Origin: a bacterium
GTDB taxonomy: Bacteria > Orphanbacterota > Orphanbacteria > Orphanbacterales > Orphanbacteraceae
Direction: 5' to 3'
NCBI GenBank assembly: GCA_025782575.1
Contig: JALGYY010000031.1
Location: 1-12,962, forward strand
Length of the DNA: 12,962 bases
Shown: positions 1 to 6,986 of the stretch, in pieces
How positions within the stretch are numbered: position 1 is the first letter of the stretch
How the letters are laid out: each line of letters opens with the position of its first letter
Position numbers and translations under genes: made by a program
The notes under the pieces: model-generated
What the model saw: the letters and a program-made list of their open reading frames with translations, nothing else
Database searches by the model: none
What the model was told of the DNA's origin: nothing

Positions 1-588
1 CTTGCTCGTGCCGATGAATGAGGTAGTATCCCCCTTAATGTAATTCATATAAACTACAGTAACGACTGTATCAGGAATCCAGTTTTCACTGCCCTGATCC
101 CAATCAACTGTCAGGTTCGGGCAAGGAAAGTCGACGACAAAGCAGGCGAATGCATCGCAAATAATTGGGTTTTCATGGAAGTGCCTCGCGGGGGGGGCTT
201 TTATTCGTGTGCTTGAGCTGCACGTCCAGGCCCAAACCGGACTGGTTCTGACTTGTCCGCTATTTACGCCAATGACAGACACTTCGAACCATGCTTCGAG
301 AGTCCCCCGGTATTTCTTAAAAGGAATCTCGTCCTCGCCCGTCGCGGTAAACCAGACAAAATCATAAGCACCCTGCACGAGCAGGCTATCGCCCATATAC
401 ACTCGATAGCCTCGCGCCGGCCATGTTTTCATTGTGGGATCTTCAAAAAGAGCAAAATAGGCCGAATCCTCAGGTGAAATCCAAGCCCGAATCTCAGGCT
501 GTACGATTTTCCCAAACTGAGTACTGGCGATCGCTGAGTGAAAGCTGGTGGCGATTGCAAGAGTGAGAATGAACAGTAGAGTGCGCAT
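1..588 (-). CDS. Secreted protein of unknown function, C-terminus beyond left edge
   Basis: The minus strand is open from an ATG at 588 to the window edge: 196 codons with no stop, so the gene is partial at its 3' end. The N-terminus (MRTLLFILTLAIATSFHSAIA) is a classical signal peptide with likely cleavage after residue 21, so the protein is exported. The mature part is rich in aromatic residues and beta-formers, with cysteines near residues 123, 144, 149 and 156. It contains a stretch reading VDFPCPNLTVDWDQGSENW. I do not recognise a family. A GAGGAG Shine-Dalgarno lies 7 bases before the ATG. The gene starts 26 bases after the stop of the 188-residue secreted protein gene on the same strand, so the two are probably cotranscribed. 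A run of eight G (190-197, plus strand) lies inside the gene; the frame stays open and protein-like on both sides of it. Confidence 0.85.
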   Translation of the reverse strand, partial: MRTLLFILTLAIATSFHSAIASTQFGKIVQPEIRAWISPEDSAYFALFEDPTMKTWPARGYRVYMGDSLLVQGAYDFVWFTATGEDEIPFKKYRGTLEAWFEVSVIGVNSGQVRTSPVWAWTCSSSTRIKAPPARHFHENPIICDAFACFVVDFPCPNLTVDWDQGSENWIPDTVVTVVYMNYIKGDTTSFIGTSK

Positions 589-614
589 CGGGGAACTCCT
601 CGTGTGAAATCCGG

Positions 615-1181
615 TTAGCGGAACAGCTGTTTTACCTTACTCCAGGAACTGTCATGCGCATGAACCCCCTGCTTCACACGAGAAGAAAAGGGGAGATTGC
701 CATTAGGGCAAGTCTTAAGAATGCTAGCTATAACCGTACCACCGTAAATGTCAGACCCGTCAACGACAACGTAATAGGTGCGATTGGGTTCGAGACAAAC
801 TTCGATGGTTTCGACGCGATTAAATCCAGAGCACGACTTGGCGACACAATCGTTCTTGTCGCACGATCCGAGGAGCATGAGGTCAATATCAGCTACGTGG
901 CCGGGATCCGGACCCGTGAGTAAAATCCTCACTTGCACGCCTAAGCCGGGCGGAGTCGTAAGAGAGTAGACCACATCCCCCCCACCGCCACTACAAGAAC
1001 ATCCGTAGAACAGGACGTTGTCCGGAAAGTTCATCGGATTTCCGCCTCGACTGGGTCCATTCAGGACAAGTGGAGTAGCGTAACTACAGTCAAGCTCGCC
1101 TGCCAATGCTGGGCTAGGGAAGAGTAAGCCGCAAAGTACCAGAAAGCTTGTGAACGTCATCGCTCCAATCCTCACGATCAT
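615..1181 (-). CDS. Secreted PPC-like domain protein with short SWxxVKxLFR tail
   Basis: This is a 188-residue exported protein. The signal peptide covers about residues 8-27 (FLVLCGLLFPSPALA, cleavage before GEL). The mature part looks like a bacterial pre-peptidase C-terminal (PPC) type beta-sandwich: DVVYSL at 69-74, DIDLMLLGSC at 98-107, then the strand pair ETIEVCLEPNRTYYVVVDG at about 124-142. Several cysteines (32, 61, 63, 107, 112, 117, 129, 158) suggest disulfides. The protein ends in the tail SSWSKVKQLFR, which resembles the tail of the beta-helix protein at 11067-12284. A GGAGGTG ribosome site (1187-1193) lies 5 bases before ATG 1181, which supports that start; an ATG at 1160 is also possible. 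A decayed paralog lies directly upstream on the same strand. The family call rests on pattern only; the exported status is firm. Confidence 0.87.
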   Translation of the reverse strand: MIVRIGAMTFTSFLVLCGLLFPSPALAGELDCSYATPLVLNGPSRGGNPMNFPDNVLFYGCSCSGGGGDVVYSLTTPPGLGVQVRILLTGPDPGHVADIDLMLLGSCDKNDCVAKSCSGFNRVETIEVCLEPNRTYYVVVDGSDIYGGTVIASILKTCPNGNLPFSSRVKQGVHAHDSSWSKVKQLFR

Positions 1182-1186
1182 GGGAA

Positions 1187-1193
1187 CACCTCC
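1187..1193 (-). promoter_or_regulatory. Strong ribosome binding site GGAGGTG
   Basis: This is a near-consensus Shine-Dalgarno sequence, 5 bases upstream of the ATG at 1181. It decides that start over the in-frame ATG at 1160. Confidence 0.75.
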
Positions 1194-1209
1194 TCAAGTC
1201 ATAACCAGG

Positions 1210-1477
1210 TTACTGAAACAGCTATTCCGCTTCGCTCCATGCGGCTCCAGAGCTACTGGGATCACATCGACATTGCTTCAAAGTCACCCATACCCTAAGT
1301 GTAGGATCATGCCCGGACTCTTCCACGGACCCTCGGGTTGACTCGGCCATTCACAAGAATCGGCTTAGCGTAATTCTGATTTAGGTCACTGGCCAATGTC
1401 GGGAAAGGGCTGAGGAGCCCACAGAAGAGCAGCGCAATAGGAAATGCTACTACCCCTGTCTCCACGTACACGGTCAT
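1210..1477 (-). pseudogene. Decayed paralog of the 188-residue PPC-like secreted protein
   Basis: An ATG at 1477 opens a 56-codon frame that ends at TGA 1307-1309. Residues 15-44 (LLFCGLLSPFPTLASDLNQN, then YAKPILVNG) match the intact neighbour's LVLCGLLFPSPALAGELDCSYATPLVLNG almost position by position, so a signal peptide and the start of the mature protein are preserved. The PPC core is then missing. The other end of the gene reappears at 1257-1210 as SSSGAAWSEAE-stop-LFQ-stop, matching the neighbour's SSWSKVKQLFR-stop. The internal TAG sits where the neighbour has CAG, a simple C-to-T nonsense change. The bases after the terminal stop also match (TAACCTGGTT here, TAACCGGATT there). I read this as a tandem duplicate that lost its middle and then decayed. 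A short expressed peptide from 1477 cannot be excluded. Confidence 0.72.
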
Positions 1478-1893
1478 CGCCCTGTTTCCTGGACGAACGA
1501 TTAGGAAGCGTCGTTAGGTGGAGCCGCGCGGTCAGGTCGGCGGATGAGTAGGCTTGGAGTTAGGCAACATGACTACCGGCACGGGGTCCTCGGCGCAAAC
1601 TTTCGCTCATTCCAAGTTCCTAGCCTGGGGAAATCAATAAATACTTCTCGACAGCGACTATATCTCGGTTCTGGTGGACTGGCACTTCACCTATCAAATG
1701 TTCGATTCGCCACGAGGCATAGCGTCAATTCGCGGATGTCATCACCGAAACGCCCTCCCTCTCGTTCCTGCGAATGCATCCATATGAATCCAGCCGCAAG
1801 GGAAGTAGAAGCGATCAAAGGGCGGCATCGCTGATGTTGTGTGGCAATCTCTGAAATAGTTCGCACTCAACCGTACTTAGCCAACGCAACGAT
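1478..1893. other. Gene-free stretch between secreted-protein cluster and recombinase
   Basis: About 416 bases without a convincing gene on either strand. A 96-codon plus-strand frame at 1544-1834 has no ribosome site and an unremarkable composition, and I consider it chance. This is where the left boundary of the mobile block should lie. I looked for a direct repeat shared with the right side of the block (9230-9520) and found none by eye. I also saw no rho-independent terminator after the recombinase stop. Confidence 0.5.
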
Positions 1894-2730
1894 TTAGATG
1901 CGATCCACAATATGCAAGTACCGACACGTCACCAAAACGCTCGAATGCCCGAGCAGGTCCCTCACGTGATGCAGCGGCGTACCATTTTCCAGTGTGAGTG
2001 TAGCGGCGGTGTGGCGTAGGGCATGGGCGTTCACCCGCTCGATTCCAGATCGCTCACAGTTCTTCCGCAGGATGTAGTTGATCCCGGCCACGGTGAGGCG
2101 GTTGCCAGTGGTGGAAGTGAAAAACGGCGCGTCAGATGCAACGCCTCGACACACCCGCTTGTGAGCCCGCAGCGCATTGGCAGCATCCCCGGTCAGCGGC
2201 ACGAGCCTGAGCTTCCGCCCCTTGCCGTTCACCCGCAGCAGCACCCTGTGCGAGTGCCAGTTCACATCCCCCCAGTCGAGCCCACAAACTTCGCCGACCC
2301 TAAGTCCGCCGACTCCCATGCAGGTGAGTAGGGCGAGATCACGCCGCCCGATGTGGGAACGCCCGTCCGGTGCGCGGAGGAGTTTGCGTAGCTGGCGAGC
2401 TGTCAGGAACTTGGGCGCGAAACCGCCGGTGCCCTTCGGGGCCTTGAAGCCACGCGTCACATCCACAGGCAGGATCCCTTGCTCCTGCGCAGATCGTAGG
2501 AACGACGCAACCACTGTCGCGCGCCAACGAACCGTCGTAGGCGATAGCCCCCGCTCCCGCAGGTTCGCCACGTAACGCTCACACGTCCCCACACAGGGGG
2601 GATCATCGCCCAGCCAGGCCAGGAACCGGGTTAGCTCGCGCTCGTAGGCCACCTTTGTGGAAGCAGCGTCACAGCGCAGGAGAAAGAGCGGCAGTGCGTC
2701 CAGTAGTTGTGGATCTTGTACAGTAGTCAT
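1894..2730 (-). CDS. Tyrosine recombinase (phage integrase / XerC-D type)
   Basis: This is a site-specific recombinase of the tyrosine (lambda Int/XerD) family, which cuts and rejoins DNA through a 3'-phosphotyrosine. With numbering from the GTG at 2754, the N-terminal SAM-like core-binding domain spans about 22-103 and the catalytic domain about 115-286. The full catalytic set is visible: R152 in GGLRVGEV, K178 in NGKGRK, H244 and R247 in HALRH, H270 in LLGHSS, and nucleophile Y279 in CRYLH. The enzyme therefore looks active. I prefer the ATG at 2730 (278 residues) because GGAGG lies 5 bases before it, whereas the GTG at 2754 has no such site. The length fits Xer-like integrases, and there is no insert typical of integron integrases. 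It lies at the edge of the phage-derived block and is divergent from the HEPN gene, so it is the likely mobilising enzyme of the block. Confidence 0.94.
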   Translation of the reverse strand: MTTVQDPQLLDALPLFLLRCDAASTKVAYERELTRFLAWLGDDPPCVGTCERYVANLRERGLSPTTVRWRATVVASFLRSAQEQGILPVDVTRGFKAPKGTGGFAPKFLTARQLRKLLRAPDGRSHIGRRDLALLTCMGVGGLRVGEVCGLDWGDVNWHSHRVLLRVNGKGRKLRLVPLTGDAANALRAHKRVCRGVASDAPFFTSTTGNRLTVAGINYILRKNCERSGIERVNAHALRHTAATLTLENGTPLHHVRDLLGHSSVLVTCRYLHIVDRI

Positions 2731-2735
2731 GTGCG

Positions 2736-2740
2736 CCTCC
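2736..2740 (-). promoter_or_regulatory. Ribosome binding site GGAGG that fixes the recombinase start
   Basis: GGAGG is 5 bases from the ATG at 2730. The longer GTG start at 2754 would place this site inside the coding region, so the shorter protein is preferred. Confidence 0.65.
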
Positions 2741-2774
2741 AGGTTTGGGTTCACACATGAATGGCTTCAAGTCA

Positions 2775-2796
2775 GAGAAACAGCAAGTGGTTTCTC
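2775..2796. repeat. Perfect 7-bp inverted repeat near the recombinase start
   Basis: GAGAAAC, an 8-base loop AGCAAGTG, then GTTTCTC. It lies 45-66 bases upstream of the recombinase ATG, where an operator, an excisionase/integrase arm site or an mRNA leader hairpin would be expected. No T-run follows it, so it is not a rho-independent terminator. Confidence 0.5.
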
Positions 2797-2973
2797 CGTC
2801 TCGCGGGACAAGAGATCGGAGGGCCTTAGTGGCCTGCTCCCCACTTCCTTATACAGTTCACCGGGGGCCGGAGACTTGATTCGCGATGGGCAACAGCCTT
2901 ATGCGCACAATCTGTTCCAGATGGCTTGTTGTTGGCATGTGAATGTGATTGCACTATTATTGGGGAGTCTAAT

Positions 2974-2990
2974 CTTGGCGATCAGCCAAG
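2974..2990. repeat. Perfect 6-bp inverted repeat with GATC in the spacer, upstream of HEPN gene
   Basis: CTTGGC-GATCA-GCCAAG is an operator-like palindrome about 80 bases before the preferred HEPN start. The spacer holds a GATC tetranucleotide, the common target of D12-class adenine methylases such as the one encoded in this block. The specificity of that methylase is not known from sequence. Confidence 0.45.
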
Positions 2991-3069
2991 CAATGTGGCC
3001 GGGCGAGACGAGCAAACCAGTCTAGACGCCGGGGAAGCTGAGTCGCCCAATCCTATATGCGAGGGGCTT

Positions 3070-4476
3070 ATGATAAGCCGTGAAATTACTCATCGGATCC
3101 GAGGGCGAATCAAGAATCTATCGCCTGATCACAGCGCGAACCTCGTCGTCAGATTTGATCGTTTCGATCCCTCCTCTTTAGATTGTGATTTGACCGTTAA
3201 CTCGAAGAGCCATCTATTCGGAGAGCTTAATTCCCTGTTTGGGCGCGATTGCTTCACAACACTTGAAATCGAAAACCTGGACGATCCGGGATTTCCGATT
3301 GGAATCGTTGCTATAACATCGTTCTCTCAACAGCTTCTGCACGACCACTTGACGCTTTCTCCCTCTGAAGTTCGATTGGGATTTGATCCCCCAACTTCAG
3401 ACCAAGATTCCTCGTTCTTTGTCGCCGTGGAGCTGACGCCCAGCAGGATACTCGGAAGCCCAAGTGCGCGCGAGTATTCTAGTACTGGAGCAATCACCGT
3501 CAGCCCGCCTCAATCAGGCGACGTTATGTTTGAAACGAAATTTGGGACATGGAGGATAATTGAGTCATTCGATTTTCTCGATTCTTCCATGGCCAAGAAG
3601 GACATCACAAACGTTGTGCAAGGAACTACGGTCCGTGGCGAGATAACTGTCCCCAAAGGCGCTACCATGTCCGATGTTCACGATTCGGTTGCAGAGAACA
3701 TATATTCTCTATGCTTGCTGATCGGTTTCTGCTATCGACGTCCAGTCCGAGCCTATGACTATCAGTACAGACCAAAGGTAAGGACAGAATCTACACGGCA
3801 CATCGCCCGAGTCAGAATTCGAACTGAGCCTTATGAGAACAGAGATAGAGATTTGGGACTTATCGAGTATCCAGGTCTCTCTAGTGGTGGCTTGGATCAG
3901 CTGCTCCGCTCCTACAGAGAACACCCGAAACGAGATATCATAAGGCGAGTAATGACTTATCTGTCAGCATCCGCAGCTAGCCCTTTGCTGGAAGAGTCCT
4001 TTTTCCTTTCCGTGTCCTCCCTTGACTTGCTCGTTGGGGCTCTAGATAAATCCCAGAATCATCAAATTGATCGCGCATTGTGGGAGGAACTCCTTCCGAT
4101 GCTCCAAGAAAGCTTGCACACTTTCTGCCAAGACAGGAAGCTTGATGAGCTTGAGAAAATCGTTGCAAAGCGCCTTCCTAAGCTGCGGCATGATCCGCTC
4201 GCTAGCCGGATTTGTCGGCATGCGTCTGCAACCGAAATCGAAACCAATGACCTCTGGCCAAGTCTTGGGTTTAAAGCCGGCATTGAGAGAACTATTTCAG
4301 CTCGCAATGATCTCTTTCACGCTGCCAAGGTTTCTAATCCTGGCGCAATGTACGGGGATCGCCATCGGATCGCCACACTGGTTGAGCGGTTGTTATTGCA
4401 CGAGTTGACCTTTCCGAGCGACCGGCTTAACTACCACAAAGACAGAGAATTGAACCACATAAACACTAGACCCTAG
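3070..4476 (+). CDS. HEPN-domain protein, putative antiphage ribonuclease (ApeA-like layout)
   Basis: This is a 468-residue protein from ATG 3070; GAGGGG lies 3-8 bases upstream. The frame is open from ATG 2926, but that extension is unlike protein. The first ~225 residues are beta-rich and of no family I know. The remainder is helical and ends in a HEPN-type signature: SARNDLFHAA, with R412, N413, D414 and H417 forming the R-N/D-X-H (RX4H) ribonuclease motif, followed by the helix RIATLVERLLLHEL. A beta-rich N-terminal half plus a C-terminal HEPN domain is the layout of ApeA-type abortive-infection proteins, so RNA cleavage on phage infection is my inference; the family is not proven. Composition is AT-richer than its neighbours (25 of 60 GC at 3541-3600 against 35 of 60 at 5881-5940), suggesting separate acquisition. 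It converges with the terminase gene, and the stops share CTAG at 4473-4476. Confidence 0.85.
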   Translation: MISREITHRIRGRIKNLSPDHSANLVVRFDRFDPSSLDCDLTVNSKSHLFGELNSLFGRDCFTTLEIENLDDPGFPIGIVAITSFSQQLLHDHLTLSPSEVRLGFDPPTSDQDSSFFVAVELTPSRILGSPSAREYSSTGAITVSPPQSGDVMFETKFGTWRIIESFDFLDSSMAKKDITNVVQGTTVRGEITVPKGATMSDVHDSVAENIYSLCLLIGFCYRRPVRAYDYQYRPKVRTESTRHIARVRIRTEPYENRDRDLGLIEYPGLSSGGLDQLLRSYREHPKRDIIRRVMTYLSASAASPLLEESFFLSVSSLDLLVGALDKSQNHQIDRALWEELLPMLQESLHTFCQDRKLDELEKIVAKRLPKLRHDPLASRICRHASATEIETNDLWPSLGFKAGIERTISARNDLFHAAKVSNPGAMYGDRHRIATLVERLLLHELTFPSDRLNYHKDRELNHINTRP

Positions 4477-5885
4477 TACATCCCCGGCGGCATATACGCC
4501 CTCGCCTTACTCGCAGCCACAGCGATGGCATCGGCATAGTCGTCATGCGCATGCGCCCGGGTCGGATGCCCCACACGGGACTGCCCACCAGGCAGGAGTT
4601 CTAGCTCTAGGCTTCGCAGCTCTTTGAGCGACACCTCGTGATCAAGCAATTCGATACGCCCGTCCAAGATCATACTGCGAAGCGTGCCGTACATGTCAGC
4701 CTTGGACGATGCGGTGAAGGTTACCTCCCTGAAGCGGATCCCCTCGCTTGCGAACGCCTGCCGGATTGGCTCCGACCCAAACTGATCTCCGTACACGGTG
4801 TGGATGTGGTAGCGCTCTAGCTGCGCTTTGATCTGAGGGATCACCGTTCCCAGCCGGACAGGGTTCTGCTTGCTCCCCTTCCACCCAGCCAGGTGGTTCA
4901 CGACCAAGATGCCTCGCTCCGAATCCTTGTGGGCGATGGCGAAGGTGAACCGGTCCCCTTTGAACGCGGCGTCGATTGCAGCCCGATACATGTAGCAGCC
5001 ATCGATCGGCGGCACCTCGGTCCGGCCTCCCACCACACAGGCTTCGATAGCATCCGCAGGGAGGAACGCGCTCACAGCCTCGGCGAACTCAGCCCCGTAC
5101 TCGCGCTTGTAGTTGTCCGGATCCCTTCGCTTCTCACTCTTTAGGAACTGCTCGGGGACCGCCGGGTTCATGAGGGCTGTAGGTGCGTGCCAGACCAGCA
5201 CGTCCTTGTCCTTCTTCCGGTTTCGCCAGAGATCCCAGAGCACACCGCTCATCGCATAGGGGCTGGATGCGAGGACGAGTTTGGCGTTTGGGAACGTCGC
5301 CATGGCGGGGCGCACGGCACGCAGCACTTCGGCATCAGGGTTAGCGTATCCATCCTCCGTCCACCAGAAAGCAATCTCATCACAGATACAGCAGACGACG
5401 GACAGCCCACGGATTGCTCGGAACGACGCAGGGTAGATGGCAATGGTGATTCCGTTGTTCAGATCAATCTCATTCGCCCTGGTTCCAACAACATGGGAGG
5501 AGAGGATGGGGCTTCGCCTGATCTTCCCCTCGATGTAGCCGCGGACGACCTGGGCCTGCCGCATGTTCTGGGCGAGTAGGAGGACAACGCCACGCTCACC
5601 AGGAGATAGCTTGTGCTTTCGGAAGAAGGCTTCGTAGAGAGCCACATTCGCCGCAATCTTGTCTGACTTCCCAGCCCTACGACCACAGATGAAGGCGGCC
5701 TCCCTATGCTCGCGCGGCTTCCGGGGAGGGTGACCAAGGCACCGGCGGGTGATGTTCTCCAAGTTGCTCAGGATCGGAAGACCGTAGAGGGTCCGAAGCG
5801 CCGCTTCCTGTGCAGGAGAGATGTCATCCCCCACAATGTTCGGATCTCGGATTGCGTCAATGATGCTAATCTTTGCTTTCGCCAT
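4473..5885 (-). CDS. terL: Phage terminase large subunit (ATPase-nuclease)
   Basis: This is the DNA-packaging motor, which translocates phage DNA into the procapsid and cuts it. Numbering is from the GTG at 5888 (471 residues). The ATPase domain has Walker A GRRAGKS at 69-75, Walker B VVCCICDE at 164-171 (D170, E171) and the coupling motif ASSP at 207-210. The nuclease domain, of the RNase H-like Terminase_6C type, shows D306 in AAIDAAFKGD, D368 in VYGDQFGS, and D449/D450 in HAHDDYADA. All key residues are present and the length is normal, so the enzyme looks intact. ATG 5885 is the better start, with GAGGG 5 bases before it. The gene overlaps the upstream Cys-rich gene by 20 bases. The expected downstream partners (portal, protease, capsid) are absent; instead its stop shares bases with the convergent HEPN gene. 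Confidence 0.95.
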   Translation of the reverse strand: MAKAKISIIDAIRDPNIVGDDISPAQEAALRTLYGLPILSNLENITRRCLGHPPRKPREHREAAFICGRRAGKSDKIAANVALYEAFFRKHKLSPGERGVVLLLAQNMRQAQVVRGYIEGKIRRSPILSSHVVGTRANEIDLNNGITIAIYPASFRAIRGLSVVCCICDEIAFWWTEDGYANPDAEVLRAVRPAMATFPNAKLVLASSPYAMSGVLWDLWRNRKKDKDVLVWHAPTALMNPAVPEQFLKSEKRRDPDNYKREYGAEFAEAVSAFLPADAIEACVVGGRTEVPPIDGCYMYRAAIDAAFKGDRFTFAIAHKDSERGILVVNHLAGWKGSKQNPVRLGTVIPQIKAQLERYHIHTVYGDQFGSEPIRQAFASEGIRFREVTFTASSKADMYGTLRSMILDGRIELLDHEVSLKELRSLELELLPGGQSRVGHPTRAHAHDDYADAIAVAASKARAYMPPGMY

Positions 5886-6489
5886 CACTGCCCTCCCTCT
5901 CCTGAGATCGAACCTCGAGATACTTGTCCAGTGTCGGCACCTTCGGTTTCTCTGCCTTCCGATCGGCGATCCCCTGGCGGAACTCCGCGAACGAACGGCT
6001 GAGCGCGTTCTCCAACGAGATCATGCGCTCACCCACATTTCGGATCTTCCCTTGTCGAATATCGATGTAGCCGGCCACCTTGAGATAATTCTCAGATTGG
6101 AACACTCTCGATCGGTGCCGCACGATCTGCTCGATCTTCGCCCGGTCACTGGCGGTCGGTCCCTCGCCTGTGGCATCCCGGATCTCACCGATCAGCTCTT
6201 CGGCCCAATTGATTTGTCGCTCTGTGAGGATGGGGCAGATACGATTCTTCCGGCCCTCGGGGCAGGCGAGATTGTGGCGGGGATTCTTCTTTTTCACAGC
6301 GTAGAGCGGGCAAACCGAGCAGGATAGCGATGTCGGAATCTCAATCACATCGTTGCAGTGGAAGCCGTGCGTCACCCCGGTCCGGCCGAGAGGTTTGACG
6401 CCCTTCGGTGCTCGGACGATCACTTCCCCGGGTAGGGGCTTGAGCAGTGGGACTGGATTGAGTTCGATCTCGTCCGCTTTCTCGTCCAC
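5866..6489 (-). CDS. Cys-rich phage protein in the terminase small-subunit position
   Basis: This is a 207-residue protein starting at GTG 6489 with only a weak GGCGGG site. It overlaps terL by 20 bases, so the two are translated together, and its place directly upstream of terL suggests a small terminase subunit or packaging cofactor. I do not recognise the family. A compact cysteine cluster is visible: C57-x2-C60-x15-C76-x8-C85, with a further C45. This is suitable for zinc or an Fe-S centre. The segment between C60 and C76 is basic (AVKKKNPRH). Residues ~88-175 are helical (WAEELIGEIRDA; RAKIEQIVRHRSRVF; ENALSRSFAEF), compatible with DNA binding and oligomerisation. The frame stays open for 52 more codons upstream (to 6645) without any ATG, GTG or TTG. 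The coding call is firm; the function is inferred from position. Confidence 0.83.
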   Translation of the reverse strand: MDEKADEIELNPVPLLKPLPGEVIVRAPKGVKPLGRTGVTHGFHCNDVIEIPTSLSCSVCPLYAVKKKNPRHNLACPEGRKNRICPILTERQINWAEELIGEIRDATGEGPTASDRAKIEQIVRHRSRVFQSENYLKVAGYIDIRQGKIRNVGERMISLENALSRSFAEFRQGIADRKAEKPKVPTLDKYLEVRSQEREGSDGESKD

Positions 6490-6986
6490 CGAATTCCCGC
6501 CTTTCTCGCTGGGATCGCCCCGATCACTCTGATTATGGGGCCAGAAAGCGCTCGTTTCGCGGCTGACCGGCTGTTGGCCCGGATCCCATAGGTTCTTGCA
6601 ACACGCTGCGGCTGTGTCGCTTACGTGGCCAAACCGGGTGGCCTGTTAGGGCAGGATCTCCATCCACAGCTGTCGAGGTCGTCCCCGATTGGCCCGCGTA
6701 AGGGGCGTTTGTGCCAGGAGTTAGCCGTTCATACGTGCCGCAATGCTAAGGATTTGCCTACCCCGCAATCCAACCCCAGGATGGGTCGTTCCAGAGAAAC
6801 CATAATTTTCTCGTAGCGACAACAATAACAACGCCTTGCGGCGGCCAGCGTCGGCCGACTTCGGCGAGGCCAGCCCCTCGATTAGCCGCCACATTGGCAG
6901 GAAAGGGAGATGCCAGAGGTTCGATCCGATCCCCCGCCCTCACTCAGCACGTTTGCTTTCCATTATATGGCCCACATTTTCCACCC
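6490..6986. other. 497-base gap inside the packaging operon; possible cos/pac region
   Basis: No convincing gene is seen on either strand. A minus-strand GTG frame (6758-6943) and a plus-strand frame (6625-6816) lack ribosome sites and known motifs. The gap separates parB-like and terS-like genes that are otherwise in one tight minus-strand series. It contains a perfect 10-base palindrome, GTCGGCCGAC, at 6850-6859 within a GGCC-rich stretch (GGCC also at 6843 and 6868). Packaging initiation sites of tailed phages often lie beside the small-terminase gene, so a cos or pac function is possible but unproven. It may also hold the promoter for the terS-like and terL pair. Confidence 0.4.
6850..6859. 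repeat. Perfect 10-base palindrome GTCGGCCGAC in the packaging gap
   Basis: The palindrome is self-complementary over all ten bases and flanked by further GGCC words. It may be a protein-binding site, for example for the ParB-like protein or the small terminase. A chance palindrome in GC-rich DNA is also plausible. Confidence 0.35.

Larger units (their letters stand above)
2731..3069. other. Divergent intergenic region between recombinase and HEPN gene
   Basis: About 339 bases separate the divergent start codons, and the promoters of both genes must lie here. The region holds two clean inverted repeats (2775-2796 and 2974-2990, listed separately) and a looser one near 2818-2838 (GGAG-GGCC / GGCC-CTCC). 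The HEPN reading frame is open back to 2926, but its extra 48 codons look unlike protein and lack a ribosome site. No tRNA was recognised. Confidence 0.5.

Noticed and set aside
1500-1580. GTTAGG words (for example GTTAGGC at 1559) suggesting an integron attC site
   Set aside because: No partner RYYYAAC end and no proper imperfect stem were found. The nearby recombinase also lacks the integron-integrase insert.
1544-1834. 96-codon plus-strand frame in the left intergenic stretch
   Set aside because: It has no ribosome site, no motif, and a residue mix typical of random open frame.
2926-3069. In-frame 48-codon N-terminal extension of the HEPN protein
   Set aside because: The residues look non-protein-like, there is no ribosome site before 2926, the stretch contains an operator-like palindrome, and GAGGGG precedes ATG 3070.
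6733-6804. Minus-strand short frame containing GLDCGVGKS, resembling a Walker A motif
   Set aside because: It is only 24 codons before a stop and has no downstream ATPase motifs in any frame, so it is probably chance.
6900-6955. AGGTTCGATCC stretch suggesting the T-arm of a tRNA
   Set aside because: The flanking bases do not form the T-stem, and no acceptor or anticodon arms could be folded.
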